NCBI GenBank assembly: GCA_947073765.1
Contig: CAMTMZ010000012.1
Location: 1-56,030, forward strand
DNA length: 56,030 bases
Direction of reading: 5' to 3'
Source of the DNA: an uncultured Bacillota bacterium
Lineage (GTDB): Bacteria; Bacillota; Clostridia; Oscillospirales; Oscillospiraceae
Under the pieces are notes generated by a model. That model was not told the origin of the DNA, searched no databases, and saw nothing but the letters and a program-made list of their open reading frames with translations. Of the stretch, positions 7,212 to 16,511 are shown in pieces. Both the position numbers and the translations under genes were made by a program. Each line of letters begins with the position of its first letter. The stretch's first letter is position 1.

Positions 7212-8594
7212 ATGAAGGTCACCAGTGTTGAGAAGAAAGAGAAGAGCACCGTAGAGCTTACCATCCAGGTGGAGGCCGGCGTTTTTGAGGCTGCCGTCCA
7301 GAAGGTCTATCTGAAGAACAGGGGTAAAATCAACGTCCCCGGGTTCCGCAAGGGCAAGGCTCCCAGAAAGATTATTGAGGGCATGTACGGCTCCGGCGTG
7401 TTTTATGAGGACGCCGTCAACGAGTGTTACCCCGCCGCTTACGATGAGGCGGTGAAGGAGCAGGGCCTGGACGATGTGGGCTATCCCAAGATGGAGATTG
7501 TGGAGGTGGGGAAAGAGGGCTTCACCTTTAAGGCGCTGGTCTCTGTCCGTCCCGAGGCCAAGCTGGGTGAGTACAAGGGCCTCGCCGCCGCCATGGAAGA
7601 GGCGAAAGTGACCGAGAAGGATATTGACGAGGAGCTCAAGCCCTATGTGGAGCGGGCTACCCGGCTGGTCAGCGTGAAGCGCAAGGCCAAGAAGGGTGAC
7701 ACCGCCGTGATTGACTTTGAGGGCTTTGACAACGGCACCCCCTTTGAGGGCGGCAAGGGAGAGAACTATGAGCTGAAGCTGGGCGCGGGCATGTTTGTCC
7801 CGGGCTTTGAGGAGCAGGTTATCGGTATGAAGGCGGGGGAGGAGAAGGATCTTGACATCACCTTCCCCGAGGATTACCACGCCGATCTGGCCGGCAAAGC
7901 CGTGGTCTTTCATGTGAAGGTAAACGAGGTGAAGGAGGCCCAGGCCCCTGAGGTGGACGATGAGTTTGCCAAGGACGTGTCTGAGTTTGAAACTCTGGCT
8001 GACTTCCGCAAGGATCTGGGCGACAAGCTGCTGGAGCGGAAGAAAGTCCAGGCCCAGGCGGACTTTGAGAATGCCGTGATGGAGCAGCTGGTGGAGGGGA
8101 TGGAGTGCGAGATCCCCGACGGCATGGTGGAGGTGCAGGTGGACCGCCTGATGGATGACTACGCCATGCGCCTGCAGAGCCAGGGCATCGGCATGGACCA
8201 GTATATGTCTATGATGGGGATGAACGCCGACATGATGCGCGCGTCCGCCCGGCCCGCCGCCCTGAAGCAGGTGCAGACCGAGCTGGCCCTTACCGCTGTG
8301 GTCAAGGCGGAGGATATCCAGATATCCGATGAGGAGTACGAGGCTGAGGCCGCTAAGCTGGCGGAGCAGTACAACATGCCGGTGGAGCAGGTGAAGGCGA
8401 TTATCCCCGTGGAGGGGCTGAAGAAGGATCTGGCTCTGCGCAAGGCCAGCGAGCTGGTGATCTCCAGTGCTGTGGCCGGTAAGGCCAAGAAGAAGGCTGC
8501 CCCTAAGAAGTCCGCCAAGAAGGAAGAGGAGGGCGAGGAGAAGCCCAAGCGCGCCCGGGCCAAGAAGAAGACCGAGGAGCCCGCTGAGGAGTAA
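7212..8594 (+). CDS. tig: Trigger factor chaperone
   Basis: A 460-residue ribosome-associated chaperone and peptidyl-prolyl isomerase. The N-terminal ribosome-binding domain (residues ~1-115) contains the signature region VPGFRKGKAP. The FKBP-like domain (~150-245) begins after KKGDTAVIDFEGF, and the SurA-like C-terminal domain follows. The last ~40 residues are an unusual low-complexity Lys/Ala/Glu tail (AKKKAAPKKSAKKEEE and beyond), longer than the typical ~430-residue protein. AGGAGG lies 9 bases before the ATG. Followed by clpP, clpX and lon, it forms a quality-control cluster common in bacteria. Confidence 0.95.
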   Translation: MKVTSVEKKEKSTVELTIQVEAGVFEAAVQKVYLKNRGKINVPGFRKGKAPRKIIEGMYGSGVFYEDAVNECYPAAYDEAVKEQGLDDVGYPKMEIVEVGKEGFTFKALVSVRPEAKLGEYKGLAAAMEEAKVTEKDIDEELKPYVERATRLVSVKRKAKKGDTAVIDFEGFDNGTPFEGGKGENYELKLGAGMFVPGFEEQVIGMKAGEEKDLDITFPEDYHADLAGKAVVFHVKVNEVKEAQAPEVDDEFAKDVSEFETLADFRKDLGDKLLERKKVQAQADFENAVMEQLVEGMECEIPDGMVEVQVDRLMDDYAMRLQSQGIGMDQYMSMMGMNADMMRASARPAALKQVQTELALTAVVKAEDIQISDEEYEAEAAKLAEQYNMPVEQVKAIIPVEGLKKDLALRKASELVISSAVAGKAKKKAAPKKSAKKEEEGEEKPKRARAKKKTEEPAEE

Positions 8595-8607
8595 AGCGGC
8601 ATAACGT

Positions 8608-8633
8608 CCCGGGGCGGTTTGGGCTGCCCCGGG
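8608..8633 (+). terminator. GC-rich hairpin between tig and clpP
   Basis: CCCGGGGC pairs perfectly with GCCCCGGG across a 10-base loop just after the tig stop. No T-run follows, so it may be a weak terminator or an mRNA-stabilising end rather than a full stop. Confidence 0.5.
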
Positions 8634-8675
8634 CGCATGCGTATATAAAACGGAATGAACTGCCCGGGTTGCGGG

Positions 8676-8681
8676 TATAAT
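8676..8681 (+). promoter_or_regulatory. -10 box for clpP
   Basis: A perfect TATAAT 31 bases before the clpP start. No convincing -35 box is present at 16-18 bases, and no CtsR-type direct heptad repeat was seen, so stress control by CtsR is not supported. Confidence 0.4.
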
Positions 8682-8712
8682 CTGGTATCTCAACTGAAAA
8701 AGGAGTATCAAC

Positions 8713-9294
8713 ATGAGCTTAGTTCCCTATGTAGTAGAGCAGACCAACCGGGGCGAGCGGTCCTACGACATCTTCTCCCGCCTGCTCAACGACCGTATTG
8801 TCATGCTGTCGGAGGAGGTCAATGACACCACCGCCTCCCTTATTGTGGCCCAGCTGCTGTATCTGGAGGCCCAGGACCCGGACAAGGACATCCAGTTCTA
8901 CATCAACAGCCCCGGCGGCTCTGTTACCGCCGGCATGGCAATTTACGACACGATGCAGTATATCAAGTGCGACGTGTCCACCATCTGCATCGGCATGGCC
9001 GCCTCTATGGGCGCTTTCCTGCTGTCCTCCGGGGCCAGGGGCAAGCGGCTGGCCCTGCCCAACGCCGAAATTATGATTCACCAGCCCTCCGCCGGCACCC
9101 AGGGACAGATCACCGATATGGCGATTCACCTGCGCCGGCTGGAGATAATCAAGAAGCGGATGAATCATATCCTTTCTGAGAACACCGGCAAGCCGATTGA
9201 GGTGGTCACCGCCGACTGTGAGCGGGACAACTTTATGACCGCCCAGGAGGCCGCTGAGTACGGCTTGATCGACAAGGTGATTGACCGGCGGTAA
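8713..9294 (+). CDS. clpP: ATP-dependent Clp protease proteolytic subunit
   Basis: A 193-residue serine peptidase that forms the tetradecameric barrel fed by ClpX. The catalytic triad is visible: Ser98 in GMAASMGAF, His123 in MIHQPSAG and Asp172 in CERDNFM. The N-terminal [10 protein letters not shown] is the axial-loop segment. An AAAAAGGAG site precedes the ATG. It lies 26 bases before clpX, so protease and unfoldase are made together. Confidence 0.98.
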   Translation: MSLVPYVVEQTNRGERSYDIFSRLLNDRIVMLSEEVNDTTASLIVAQLLYLEAQDPDKDIQFYINSPGGSVTAGMAIYDTMQYIKCDVSTICIGMAASMGAFLLSSGARGKRLALPNAEIMIHQPSAGTQGQITDMAIHLRRLEIIKKRMNHILSENTGKPIEVVTADCERDNFMTAQEAAEYGLIDKVIDRR

Positions 9295-9320
9295 TTTCCC
9301 AAAGTAAGCGAGGTGTATCC

Positions 9321-10652
9321 ATGGCTATCAACGACGAGAGAAAGGTCCGCTGTTCCTTCTGTGGCAAGCACCCAGATCAGGTGAAGCGGATGATTGCCGG
9401 CCCGGGGGTTTATATCTGCAACGAGTGCGTCAACCTGTGCATGGAGGCGATGGGGGCGGAACCCCTGGTGCTGGACGATCTGGAGCAGTTCCCCGGGGAC
9501 ATTCCCGACGCGATCCCCACCCCCAGAGAAATCCACACTGTGCTGGATCAGTATATCATTGGGCAGGAAAAGGCTAAAGTGGCGCTGTCGGTGGCGGTGT
9601 ATAACCACTATAAGCGTATCTATTTCGGCGGCGCTGAGGATGTGGAGCTGCAGAAGAGCAACATTCTGCTGATCGGCCCCACCGGCTGCGGCAAGACCCT
9701 CTTTGCCCAGACCCTGGCCCGGGTGCTGAAGGTGCCCTTCGCCATCGCCGACGCCACCACCCTCACCGAGGCGGGCTATGTGGGCGACGACGTGGAGAAT
9801 ATTCTGCTGCGCCTGGTTCAGGCTGCCGACTACGACATCGAGCTGGCCGAGCGGGGGATCATCTATATTGACGAGATGGATAAGATCGCCCGAAAGAGCG
9901 AGAATGTCTCCATCACCCGGGATGTGTCCGGCGAGGGGGTGCAGCAGGCCCTGCTGAAGATTCTGGAGGGCACGGTGGCCAACGTTCCCCCTCAGGGCGG
10001 GCGGAAGCATCCCCATCAGGAGTTTATTCAGATTGATACCCACAACATTCTTTTTATCTGCGGCGGCGCCTTTGACGGCATCGATAAGATTATTGAGAAC
10101 CGGCTGGATAGACGGTCTCTGGGCTTCGGCGCTGAGATTCAGAGCAAGAAGGAGCGAAATGTGGGCCAGCTGATGAAGGAGATCCAGCCCCAGGATCTTC
10201 TGAAATACGGCATCATCCCCGAGCTGGTGGGCCGGCTGCCGGTGGTGACTACCTTGGAGTCGCTGGACCGGGATCAGATGGTGCGTATCCTGACCGAGCC
10301 CAAAAATGCTCTGGTGAAGCAGTATCAGGTGCTGCTCAGCTATGACGAGGTGGAGCTGTACTTTACCGCTGAGGCACTGGAGGCGGTGGCTGACCGGGCT
10401 GTGGCCCGTGAGATCGGCGCCCGGGGCCTGCGGGCTATCCTGGAGGAGGTCATGAGTCAGATTATGTATGACATCCCCTCAGACCCCACCATTGTTAAGG
10501 TGGCCATCACCGGGGAGTGTGTCAGAGAAGGCACCCCGCCCGACCTGACCCGGAATCCGAACCGCACCCAGCGGCCCAAGCTGGGCAAGGCGGCGGTGCA
10601 GCAGGTGGAGCAGTCTCCCCGGCGGGAGCGGGACCACGACTGGGCAGGATGA
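9321..10652 (+). CDS. clpX: ATP-dependent Clp protease ATP-binding subunit ClpX
   Basis: A 443-residue AAA+ unfoldase that delivers substrates to ClpP. The N-terminal zinc-binding domain has CSFC and CNECVNLC cysteines. Walker A is GPTGCGKT, Walker [10 protein letters not shown], and the ClpP-docking loop reads LGFG in place of the usual [14 protein letters not shown] pore and sensor segments are present. It sits in the tig-clpP-clpX-lon order. Confidence 0.97.
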   Translation: MAINDERKVRCSFCGKHPDQVKRMIAGPGVYICNECVNLCMEAMGAEPLVLDDLEQFPGDIPDAIPTPREIHTVLDQYIIGQEKAKVALSVAVYNHYKRIYFGGAEDVELQKSNILLIGPTGCGKTLFAQTLARVLKVPFAIADATTLTEAGYVGDDVENILLRLVQAADYDIELAERGIIYIDEMDKIARKSENVSITRDVSGEGVQQALLKILEGTVANVPPQGGRKHPHQEFIQIDTHNILFICGGAFDGIDKIIENRLDRRSLGFGAEIQSKKERNVGQLMKEIQPQDLLKYGIIPELVGRLPVVTTLESLDRDQMVRILTEPKNALVKQYQVLLSYDEVELYFTAEALEAVADRAVAREIGARGLRAILEEVMSQIMYDIPSDPTIVKVAITGECVREGTPPDLTRNPNRTQRPKLGKAAVQQVEQSPRRERDHDWAG

Positions 10653-10673
10653 CATAAGCATAAAATGTGCAGA

Positions 10674-10710
10674 CGCCCCGCGCTCCCCCCACGGCGGGGA
10701 AGCGGGGCGC
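10674..10710 (+). terminator. GC-rich hairpin between clpX and lon
   Basis: CGCCCCGC pairs with GCGGGGCG, with an inner CCCC/GGGG pairing, in the 92-base gap before lon. It lacks a T-run, so it may attenuate rather than terminate, lowering Lon relative to ClpX. Confidence 0.45.
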
Positions 10711-10744
10711 CTGTGTTACCTTGAATTTCCAGGAGAGGAAGTGA

Positions 10745-13186
10745 ATGACCATGAGCAAAGAGTTTGACTTGCTCGACACAGCCACCATGCCTGCCATTGC
10801 GCTGCGGGGCCTGACGGTATTTCCAAACGTATTGATCCACTTTGAGGTGGCCCGGGAGGCCTCCGTTCGGGCCCTGGAGGCGGCTATGACCGCCGGGAGT
10901 CCCGTGTTTCTGGTGGGACAAAAGGATATCGCGGTGGAGGAGCCGGGGCTGAACGACCTGTATCAGGTGGGGACCATCTCCAATATCCGCCAGATTCTCC
11001 GGATGCCGGGGGACAATGTGCGGGTGATGGTGGAGGGGGTGGCCCGGGGCCGCCTGCTCCAGCTGCTGCGGAGCGAGCCCTGCCTGGAGGCGGAGGTGCA
11101 GAAGATTGCCGTGCCTGAGCCGCCCGCGCGCAATGGAGCCAAAACGGAGGCCTTGATGCGGGCAACCTATGACCTGTTTCAGGACTACGCGGAGCTGTCT
11201 CCCAAGCTGGCGCCTGACCTGATGGTCCATGTGCTGGCCAGCCAGGATCCGGGCCATATCGCCGACTATATCGCCCAGAACATCCCCATGCGAAACAGCG
11301 ATAAGCAGGCTGTTCTGGAGGAGCTGCGTCCCGCCCGCCGGCTGGAGAAGCTCTACCGCCTGCTGGAGCGGGAGGTGGAGATTCTCTCTCTGGACCAAGA
11401 GATTCAAGAGCGGGCCAGGGAACAGATGAACGACCATCAGCGGGATTACTACCTGCGGGAACAGATGAAGGCCATCCAGACCGAGCTGGGGGAGGAGGCC
11501 GACGAGATTGAGGAGTATCGGGAAAAAATTGCCGGGGGCAAGTTCCCGGACCAGGTGAGGGAGAAGCTGAGCAAGGAGCTGGGGCGGCTGGCCAAGCAGT
11601 CCTATAGCTCCTCGGAGAGCACCGTTCTGCGTAACTACTTGGATATCTGCCTGGAACTGCCCTGGGGAAAGACGACCAAGGAGAAGTTGAATGTTTCCGC
11701 TGTGTCCAGGGCACTGGATCAGGATCACTTTGGACTGGACAAGGTGAAACAAAGGGTGCTGGAGTTTGTGGCCGTCCGCCAGCTTTCACCCGAGCTGAAG
11801 GGGCAGATTATCTGTCTGGTGGGCCCGCCGGGGGTGGGCAAGACCTCCATCGCCATGTCCATGGCCCGGGCCATGAACCGGAAGCTGGCCCGCATCTCTC
11901 TGGGCGGCGTCAGCGACGAGGCGGAGATCCGGGGCCACCGAAAGACCTACGTGGGAGCGATGCCGGGGCGGATCATCTCCGCTGTCAATCAGGCCCAGAG
12001 CTGCAATCCCCTGATCCTGCTGGACGAGATCGATAAGCTGGGCCATGACCACCGGGGCGACCCCGCCTCGGCCCTGCTGGAGGTGCTGGACGGGGAGCAG
12101 AACACCGCCTTCCGGGACAACTTTTTGGAGCTGCCTTTTGATCTGTCTCAGGTGATGTTTATCACAACCGCCAACACCACCGATACCATCCCCAGGCCTC
12201 TGCTGGACCGGATGGAGGTGATTGAGCTGGGCAGCTACACCGATGAGGAAAAGGTGCAGATTGCCAGGCGCTATCTGCTGCCGAAGCAGCTCAAGCGCCA
12301 CGGACTGGGTAAAAAGCAGCTGAAGATATCCGACGGCGCCCTGCGGGAGATGATTTCCGCCTACACCCGGGAGTCTGGGGTTCGGGTGCTGGAGCGCCGC
12401 CTGGCTGCCATCTGCCGCAAGTCGGCGATGAAGGTGGTGTCAGACGCGGCTGAGACCGTGCGCGTGACGGAGCGGGACCTGGAGGAGTATCTGGGCGCGC
12501 CCCGCTACCATCCGGAACGCCAGGCCCTGGAGGAGCGGACCGGCGTGGTCAACGGACTGGCCTGGACTTCTGTGGGGGGTGAGCTGCTGGAGGTGGAGGT
12601 CAATGTGGTCCCCGGGACCGGCAAGGTGGAGCTGACCGGCAACCTGGGGGATGTGATGAAGGAATCGGCCCACGCAGCCCTCAGCTTTATTCGCAGTCAG
12701 GCTGAGCGGTTGAATATCTCCGCTGACTTTTATAAGGAGAAGGACATTCACGTCCACTTCCCCGAGGGGGCGGTGCCCAAGGACGGGCCCTCCGCCGGCA
12801 TTGCCATTACCACCGCCATTGTATCTGCCCTCACCGGAACGCCGGTGCGCCGGGGAATCGCCATGACCGGAGAGGTGACCCTCCGGGGGCGGGTGCTGCC
12901 CATCGGCGGGCTGAAGGAGAAGACGATGGCGGCCTTCCGCAGCGGCATCAAAACAGTGATTCTGCCCGCCGACAACGCTAAGGACCTGGAGGAGATTGAC
13001 CAGACGGTGCGCAAAGCCCTCCAATTCATTCTGGTGGAACGGGCGGACCAGGTGCTTGCCCATGCCCTGGCACACCCGGTGGAAGCTCCCGCCGCCCACC
13101 GCCGGGGCCGGCCGCGGAAAAATCCGGAGCTGTCCGGCTTTCCCACCGCTCCGCAGGGGAAGAACAGCTCACGGATGAGCCAGTGA
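10745..13186 (+). CDS. lon: ATP-dependent protease Lon (LonA type)
   Basis: An 813-residue LonA protease. An N-terminal substrate-binding domain (~residues 10-200) is followed by an AAA+ module with Walker A GPPGVGKTS (~residue 363) and a C-terminal Ser-Lys protease domain with the catalytic serine in KDGPSAGIA and the lysine in GLKEKTMAA. The C-terminal tail is unusual: after the protease domain it carries RRGRPRKNP, which matches an AT-hook core, and then ~20 polar residues. AGGAGAGGAAG precedes the ATG; a second ATG two codons later is also possible. The gene overlaps no neighbour but ends only 13 bases before engB. Confidence 0.97.
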   Translation: MTMSKEFDLLDTATMPAIALRGLTVFPNVLIHFEVAREASVRALEAAMTAGSPVFLVGQKDIAVEEPGLNDLYQVGTISNIRQILRMPGDNVRVMVEGVARGRLLQLLRSEPCLEAEVQKIAVPEPPARNGAKTEALMRATYDLFQDYAELSPKLAPDLMVHVLASQDPGHIADYIAQNIPMRNSDKQAVLEELRPARRLEKLYRLLEREVEILSLDQEIQERAREQMNDHQRDYYLREQMKAIQTELGEEADEIEEYREKIAGGKFPDQVREKLSKELGRLAKQSYSSSESTVLRNYLDICLELPWGKTTKEKLNVSAVSRALDQDHFGLDKVKQRVLEFVAVRQLSPELKGQIICLVGPPGVGKTSIAMSMARAMNRKLARISLGGVSDEAEIRGHRKTYVGAMPGRIISAVNQAQSCNPLILLDEIDKLGHDHRGDPASALLEVLDGEQNTAFRDNFLELPFDLSQVMFITTANTTDTIPRPLLDRMEVIELGSYTDEEKVQIARRYLLPKQLKRHGLGKKQLKISDGALREMISAYTRESGVRVLERRLAAICRKSAMKVVSDAAETVRVTERDLEEYLGAPRYHPERQALEERTGVVNGLAWTSVGGELLEVEVNVVPGTGKVELTGNLGDVMKESAHAALSFIRSQAERLNISADFYKEKDIHVHFPEGAVPKDGPSAGIAITTAIVSALTGTPVRRGIAMTGEVTLRGRVLPIGGLKEKTMAAFRSGIKTVILPADNAKDLEEIDQTVRKALQFILVERADQVLAHALAHPVEAPAAHRRGRPRKNPELSGFPTAPQGKNSSRMSQ

Positions 13187-13199
13187 GGAGGGGGGAGAA

Positions 13200-13793
13200 G
13201 TGGCTGTCAATTTACAGAAGGCGGAGTTTGTGCTGTCCGCCGTCTCCCCAAAAAACTTTATTCAGGACGGACTGCCGCAAGTGGCCTTTGCCGGGCGGTC
13301 CAATGTGGGCAAGTCCTCGGTGATTAACCGGCTGCTCAACCGGAAAAATTTCGCCCGGGTGGGGGCCGCGCCGGGAAAGACCGTCCACATAAACTACTTT
13401 AACATCGACAGGGCGTTCTACCTGGTGGACCTGCCCGGCTATGGCTACGCGAAGGTGTCCAAGGCGGAGCGGGAGAGGTGGGGCAGGCTGATGGAGGACT
13501 ACTTTGCCCGGCCCGACCTGCTTACCCTGGGTGTGATGATTGTAGATATCCGGCACAGGCCCACCGATGACGACCGCACCATGTTCCAGTGGTTTCAGGA
13601 CACCGGCTGCCCCCTGATCGTGGTTGCCAACAAGCTGGATAAGCTGAAAAAAAGGGAGATCGGCCCCAGCCTGCAGACTGTCCGGGAAACTCTGGGGCTG
13701 GGAGAAGAGAACACCCTCATCCCATTTTCCGCGGAGAAGGGAAACGGCAGGGAGGAGCTGCTGGGTGCTATTCTGGCGGGGATCGCGAAATAA
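13200..13793 (+). CDS. engB: Ribosome biogenesis GTPase EngB (YsxC/YihA)
   Basis: A 197-residue TRAFAC GTPase needed for 50S assembly. G1 is GRSNVGKSS, G3 is DLPGYGYA and G4 is NKLDKLKK, with the family-specific YFNIDRAFYLVDLPG stretch. It starts with GTG after a strong GAGGGGGGAG site. The lon-engB order is the same as in Bacillus (lonA-ysxC). Confidence 0.96.
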   Translation: MAVNLQKAEFVLSAVSPKNFIQDGLPQVAFAGRSNVGKSSVINRLLNRKNFARVGAAPGKTVHINYFNIDRAFYLVDLPGYGYAKVSKAERERWGRLMEDYFARPDLLTLGVMIVDIRHRPTDDDRTMFQWFQDTGCPLIVVANKLDKLKKREIGPSLQTVRETLGLGEENTLIPFSAEKGNGREELLGAILAGIAK

Positions 13794-13830
13794 ATCCTGG
13801 AAAAGGCGCCGCATATGGATTGGTTTTTTG

Positions 13831-13871
13831 AAGGGACAACCGGCACCGCGGGGGGTGGCGGTTGTCCTTTT
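13831..13871 (+). terminator. Intrinsic terminator after engB
   Basis: GGACAACCG pairs with CGGTTGTCC, with an inner CACC/GGTG stem and one mismatch, followed by TTTTATCTTTT. It closes the protease/engB transcript. Confidence 0.85.
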
Positions 13872-13882
13872 ATCTTTTGCCC

Positions 13883-13911
13883 TTGTCTTTTCTCCGAAAA
13901 ACTGGTATAAT
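13883..13911 (+). promoter_or_regulatory. Promoter for the scpA-scpB operon
   Basis: TTGTCT (13883-13888), 17 bases, then a perfect TATAAT (13906-13911), directly after the engB terminator. Confidence 0.7.
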
Positions 13912-13948
13912 AACAGAAAAGATGAACCTAAAATGGGGAGGTGGGCCC

Positions 13949-14743
13949 TTGGAGGCACCCATTTACCACCTGGAAGGGGTGGTGAAGGCAAAAGAGGAGC
14001 ACATGGAGGACTTTGTGGGACCCCTGGACCTGATCCTCCACCTGCTGAGCAAAAACAAGCTGGAAATTAAGGACATCCAAATTTCCCTGATCTTGGAGCA
14101 GTATATGGAGTGGATGAATAAACGCAAGGAGCTTGACCTGGAGGTGGCCAGTGATTTTGTGACGATGGCCTCCCAATTGGTTTACATCAAAACCAGAATG
14201 CTGCTTTCCCTTGATGACAAGGAGGCCATGAGCGAGATGGAACAGCTCATCGCCACCCTGGAGGCCCACCAGCGCAACGAGAATTACCTGAAGATTAAAG
14301 CGGTTCTCCCCGCTTTGGACAGCCGCTATCAGATTGGCCGGGACTATCTGACCAAAGAGCCTGAGGCAGTTCAGCCCGATAAAATATACCGCTATGTCCA
14401 CGACAAGACGGATTTGATCCGGGCGGTGAACGACGTGCTGGGCCGGCTGGACAATAAGCTGCCTCCCCCGGTATCCGCGTTCCAGGGAATTGTGGGCCGG
14501 GAGCCCTACCCGGTTGCCGACAAGGCGGGGGAGATTATCAGGCGGCTGATTACCTTTGGAGTTACCCGGTTTCGGGCGCTGTTTAAGGGCAGCCGCAGCC
14601 GGTCGGAGGTGGTGGCCACCTTTTTGGCTGTACTGGAGCTGTGCAAGGCCCGCCGCCTGCTGCTGGCAGGTACTGAGTCCGACTGCACCGTCACCTGCAC
14701 CCGGGAGGAGGGCGCGGTGGAGTTTACGGCGGAGAATTATTGA
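13949..14743 (+). CDS. scpA: Segregation and condensation protein A (kleisin)
   Basis: A 264-residue kleisin that bridges the SMC heads and recruits ScpB for chromosome condensation. The family core VGPLDLILHLLSKNKL and the SQLVYIKTRMLL helix are clear, and the winged-helix C-terminus matches. The chosen start is TTG: it has a GGGGAGGTGGG site at the right distance and gives a protein beginning MEAPIYHLEG. An ATG nine codons earlier has no ribosome site. The stop is followed closely by scpB. Confidence 0.9.
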   Translation: MEAPIYHLEGVVKAKEEHMEDFVGPLDLILHLLSKNKLEIKDIQISLILEQYMEWMNKRKELDLEVASDFVTMASQLVYIKTRMLLSLDDKEAMSEMEQLIATLEAHQRNENYLKIKAVLPALDSRYQIGRDYLTKEPEAVQPDKIYRYVHDKTDLIRAVNDVLGRLDNKLPPPVSAFQGIVGREPYPVADKAGEIIRRLITFGVTRFRALFKGSRSRSEVVATFLAVLELCKARRLLLAGTESDCTVTCTREEGAVEFTAENY

Positions 14744-14760
14744 GGAAGGGAGCGCCTCCC

Positions 14761-15378
14761 ATGGAGATCAAAGAACTGGAATCCGCCCTGGAGGGGGTGC
14801 TCTTTGCCGCCGGGGAGCCGGTGGCTGTGGAACGGCTGTGCCTGGGCCTGGAGGTGGACAGGCCCACCCTGGACGCGGTGGCCCAGCGGCTGATGGACCG
14901 ATACAGCTATGACCGCCGGGGCATCCGCCTGGTGAAGCTGGATGCCAGCTATCAGCTGTGCTCCGCCCCGGAGTTTGCCGGATACGTCCGGAAAACGCTG
15001 GAGAGCCGAAAGCCGGCCCGGCTGTCTCAGCCTGCCCTGGAGGTGCTGGCGATTATCGCCTATTACCAGCCCGTCACCCGGGCCTATGTGGATCAGGTGC
15101 GGGGAGTGGACAGCTCCTATACCATGGGATTGCTGCTGGAACGGGAGCTTATCGAGGAGGCGGGGCGGCTGGCGGTTCCGGGCCGGCCGGTACAATTTAA
15201 AACCACCAAAAATTTTCTGCGCTCCTTTGGACTGGCCAGCCTGGAGGAGCTGCCCGAGCTGCCAAACCAGTCTCAGGAGGGCAGCCAGATGACCCTGGAG
15301 CTGGAGGCCAGCCTGAACCGCCTGCGGGAGGCGGAGAAGCTGCCTGAGCCGCCGGTGTCCCCGGCGGAGGAAGGATGA
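14761..15378 (+). CDS. scpB: Segregation and condensation protein B
   Basis: A 205-residue protein with two winged-helix domains that binds ScpA in the SMC complex. The family signatures LEGVLFAAGEPV, the SQPALEVLAIIAYYQPVTR segment and the ELIEEAGRLAVPGRP hairpin are all present. The ATG at 14761 is chosen because AGGAAGGGAG lies upstream and MEIKELE is a normal family start; a TTG overlapping the scpA stop is possible. It overlaps the next gene by four bases. Confidence 0.94.
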   Translation: MEIKELESALEGVLFAAGEPVAVERLCLGLEVDRPTLDAVAQRLMDRYSYDRRGIRLVKLDASYQLCSAPEFAGYVRKTLESRKPARLSQPALEVLAIIAYYQPVTRAYVDQVRGVDSSYTMGLLLERELIEEAGRLAVPGRPVQFKTTKNFLRSFGLASLEELPELPNQSQEGSQMTLELEASLNRLREAEKLPEPPVSPAEEG

Positions 15379-16007
15379 AGGCCGTCCATGTCCTGGCCGC
15401 TGTGGTCCTGGTTCTGCTGCTCATTGGGCAGGTCCGGGCAGGCGGCCGGGCGGAGTTTAACGCCCAGGGCTTTTTCCTCTGGATTCGGGTGGGCCGGTTC
15501 CAGATACAAATACTCCCCATGAAGCCGAAACCGAAAAAAAAGCCGTCCCCCCCTAAAAAACCAAAGAAGCCCAAAAAGGAGAAGCCCCCCACACCCCTTC
15601 CGGAGAAGGTGGGGGGTGCACTGGAATATGCCCAGGCCCTGCTCCCTGTGGGCCTGGAGGCGGCGAAGGGGATGTGGCGGGGCCTGCGGGTGGACGACTT
15701 GGAGCTGGAGCTCACCGCAGGTTCCCCCGACCCGGCGGACGCGGCTATGCTCTACGGCCGGGCCAACGCCGCCCTGGGGGCGCTGTGGACTCCCCTGACC
15801 AGGGCTTTTCATGTAAAGGACGGCCGCGCCCGGGTGCGGCTGGACTTCGATGCGCCCGGCGTGACGGTGTATGGCACGGCGGCCCTGTCCATCAAGATTG
15901 GCACGGCGGTGTGGATTGGTCTGCGGGCTGGCGTGAAAGCGCTGATGGGTATACTTGCCGCGCGGAGGCGGCTGAAAATAAAACGACGGCAGAGAAAGGC
16001 GGCATGA
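15375..16007 (+). CDS. DUF2953 membrane-associated protein
   Basis: A 210-residue protein with one N-terminal hydrophobic segment (VHVLAAVVLVLLLIGQV) and a DUF2953 C-terminal region containing a VRLDFDAPGVTVYGTAAL-like pattern. Between them is a striking Pro/Lys tract (residues ~52-78, KPKPKKKPSPPKKPKKPKK), probably a flexible cationic linker near the membrane. The family typically precedes gerW/ytfJ, as it does here, and is linked with sporulation by context only. ATGA overlap with scpB. Confidence 0.78.
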   Translation: MKAVHVLAAVVLVLLLIGQVRAGGRAEFNAQGFFLWIRVGRFQIQILPMKPKPKKKPSPPKKPKKPKKEKPPTPLPEKVGGALEYAQALLPVGLEAAKGMWRGLRVDDLELELTAGSPDPADAAMLYGRANAALGALWTPLTRAFHVKDGRARVRLDFDAPGVTVYGTAALSIKIGTAVWIGLRAGVKALMGILAARRRLKIKRRQRKAA

Positions 16008-16010
16008 CCT

Positions 16011-16439
16011 ATGGAACAGGAGAAAAAAAACTCCCTGGGAGAGCTGATGAAAATTACCATGGAGCATATCAAGACAATGGCCGACGCCAATACCATTATC
16101 GGCGCCCCCATCCGGGCGGAGGGAGTTACCCTCATCCCTGTGTCCCGGATGTCTTTCGGCATGGGCGGCGGCGGCACTGAGTTTTCCACCAAGGCCGGGG
16201 CCAGCAGGGAGGGCTTCGGAGGGGGCAGCGCCGCCAGCGCCAAGCTGGAGCCGGTGGCCTTCCTGGTGGTCCGGGAGGATGGCAGCGTGAAGCTGCTTCC
16301 GGTGGCCCCGCCCCCCGCCACCACGGTGGACCGGGTGATCGAGACGGTGCCTGAGGTGGTGGACAAGGTAACGGGATTTATCGAGAGCCAGCAGGAAAAA
16401 AAGGCCCGGAAGGAAGCTGAGGAGGATTTTGCTGAGTAA
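16011..16439 (+). CDS. gerW: GerW family sporulation protein (YtfJ)
   Basis: A 142-residue protein of the GerW/YtfJ family, required in Bacillus for germination with some nutrients. Recognisable segments are TIIGAPIRAEGVTLIPVSRM and the Gly-rich FGMGGGGTEF, followed by the hydrophobic VAFLVVREDGSVKLLPV. The C-terminal half is a charged coiled helix. It indicates a spore-forming host. It lies four bases after the DUF2953 gene. Confidence 0.92.
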   Translation: MEQEKKNSLGELMKITMEHIKTMADANTIIGAPIRAEGVTLIPVSRMSFGMGGGGTEFSTKAGASREGFGGGSAASAKLEPVAFLVVREDGSVKLLPVAPPPATTVDRVIETVPEVVDKVTGFIESQQEKKARKEAEEDFAE

Positions 16440-16511
16440 AAAATTTTCCTGAAAAGAAAGGCGGAAGCCGCCGCATACTAACACCATCGACGAAAAAAGA
16501 GGGTGGCATGA

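Noticed and set aside
6822-8714. A 630-codon minus-strand open frame opposite trigger factor
   Set aside because: The composition (Leu/His/Gly-rich) is a codon-mirror of tig, and no domain or ribosome site was seen.
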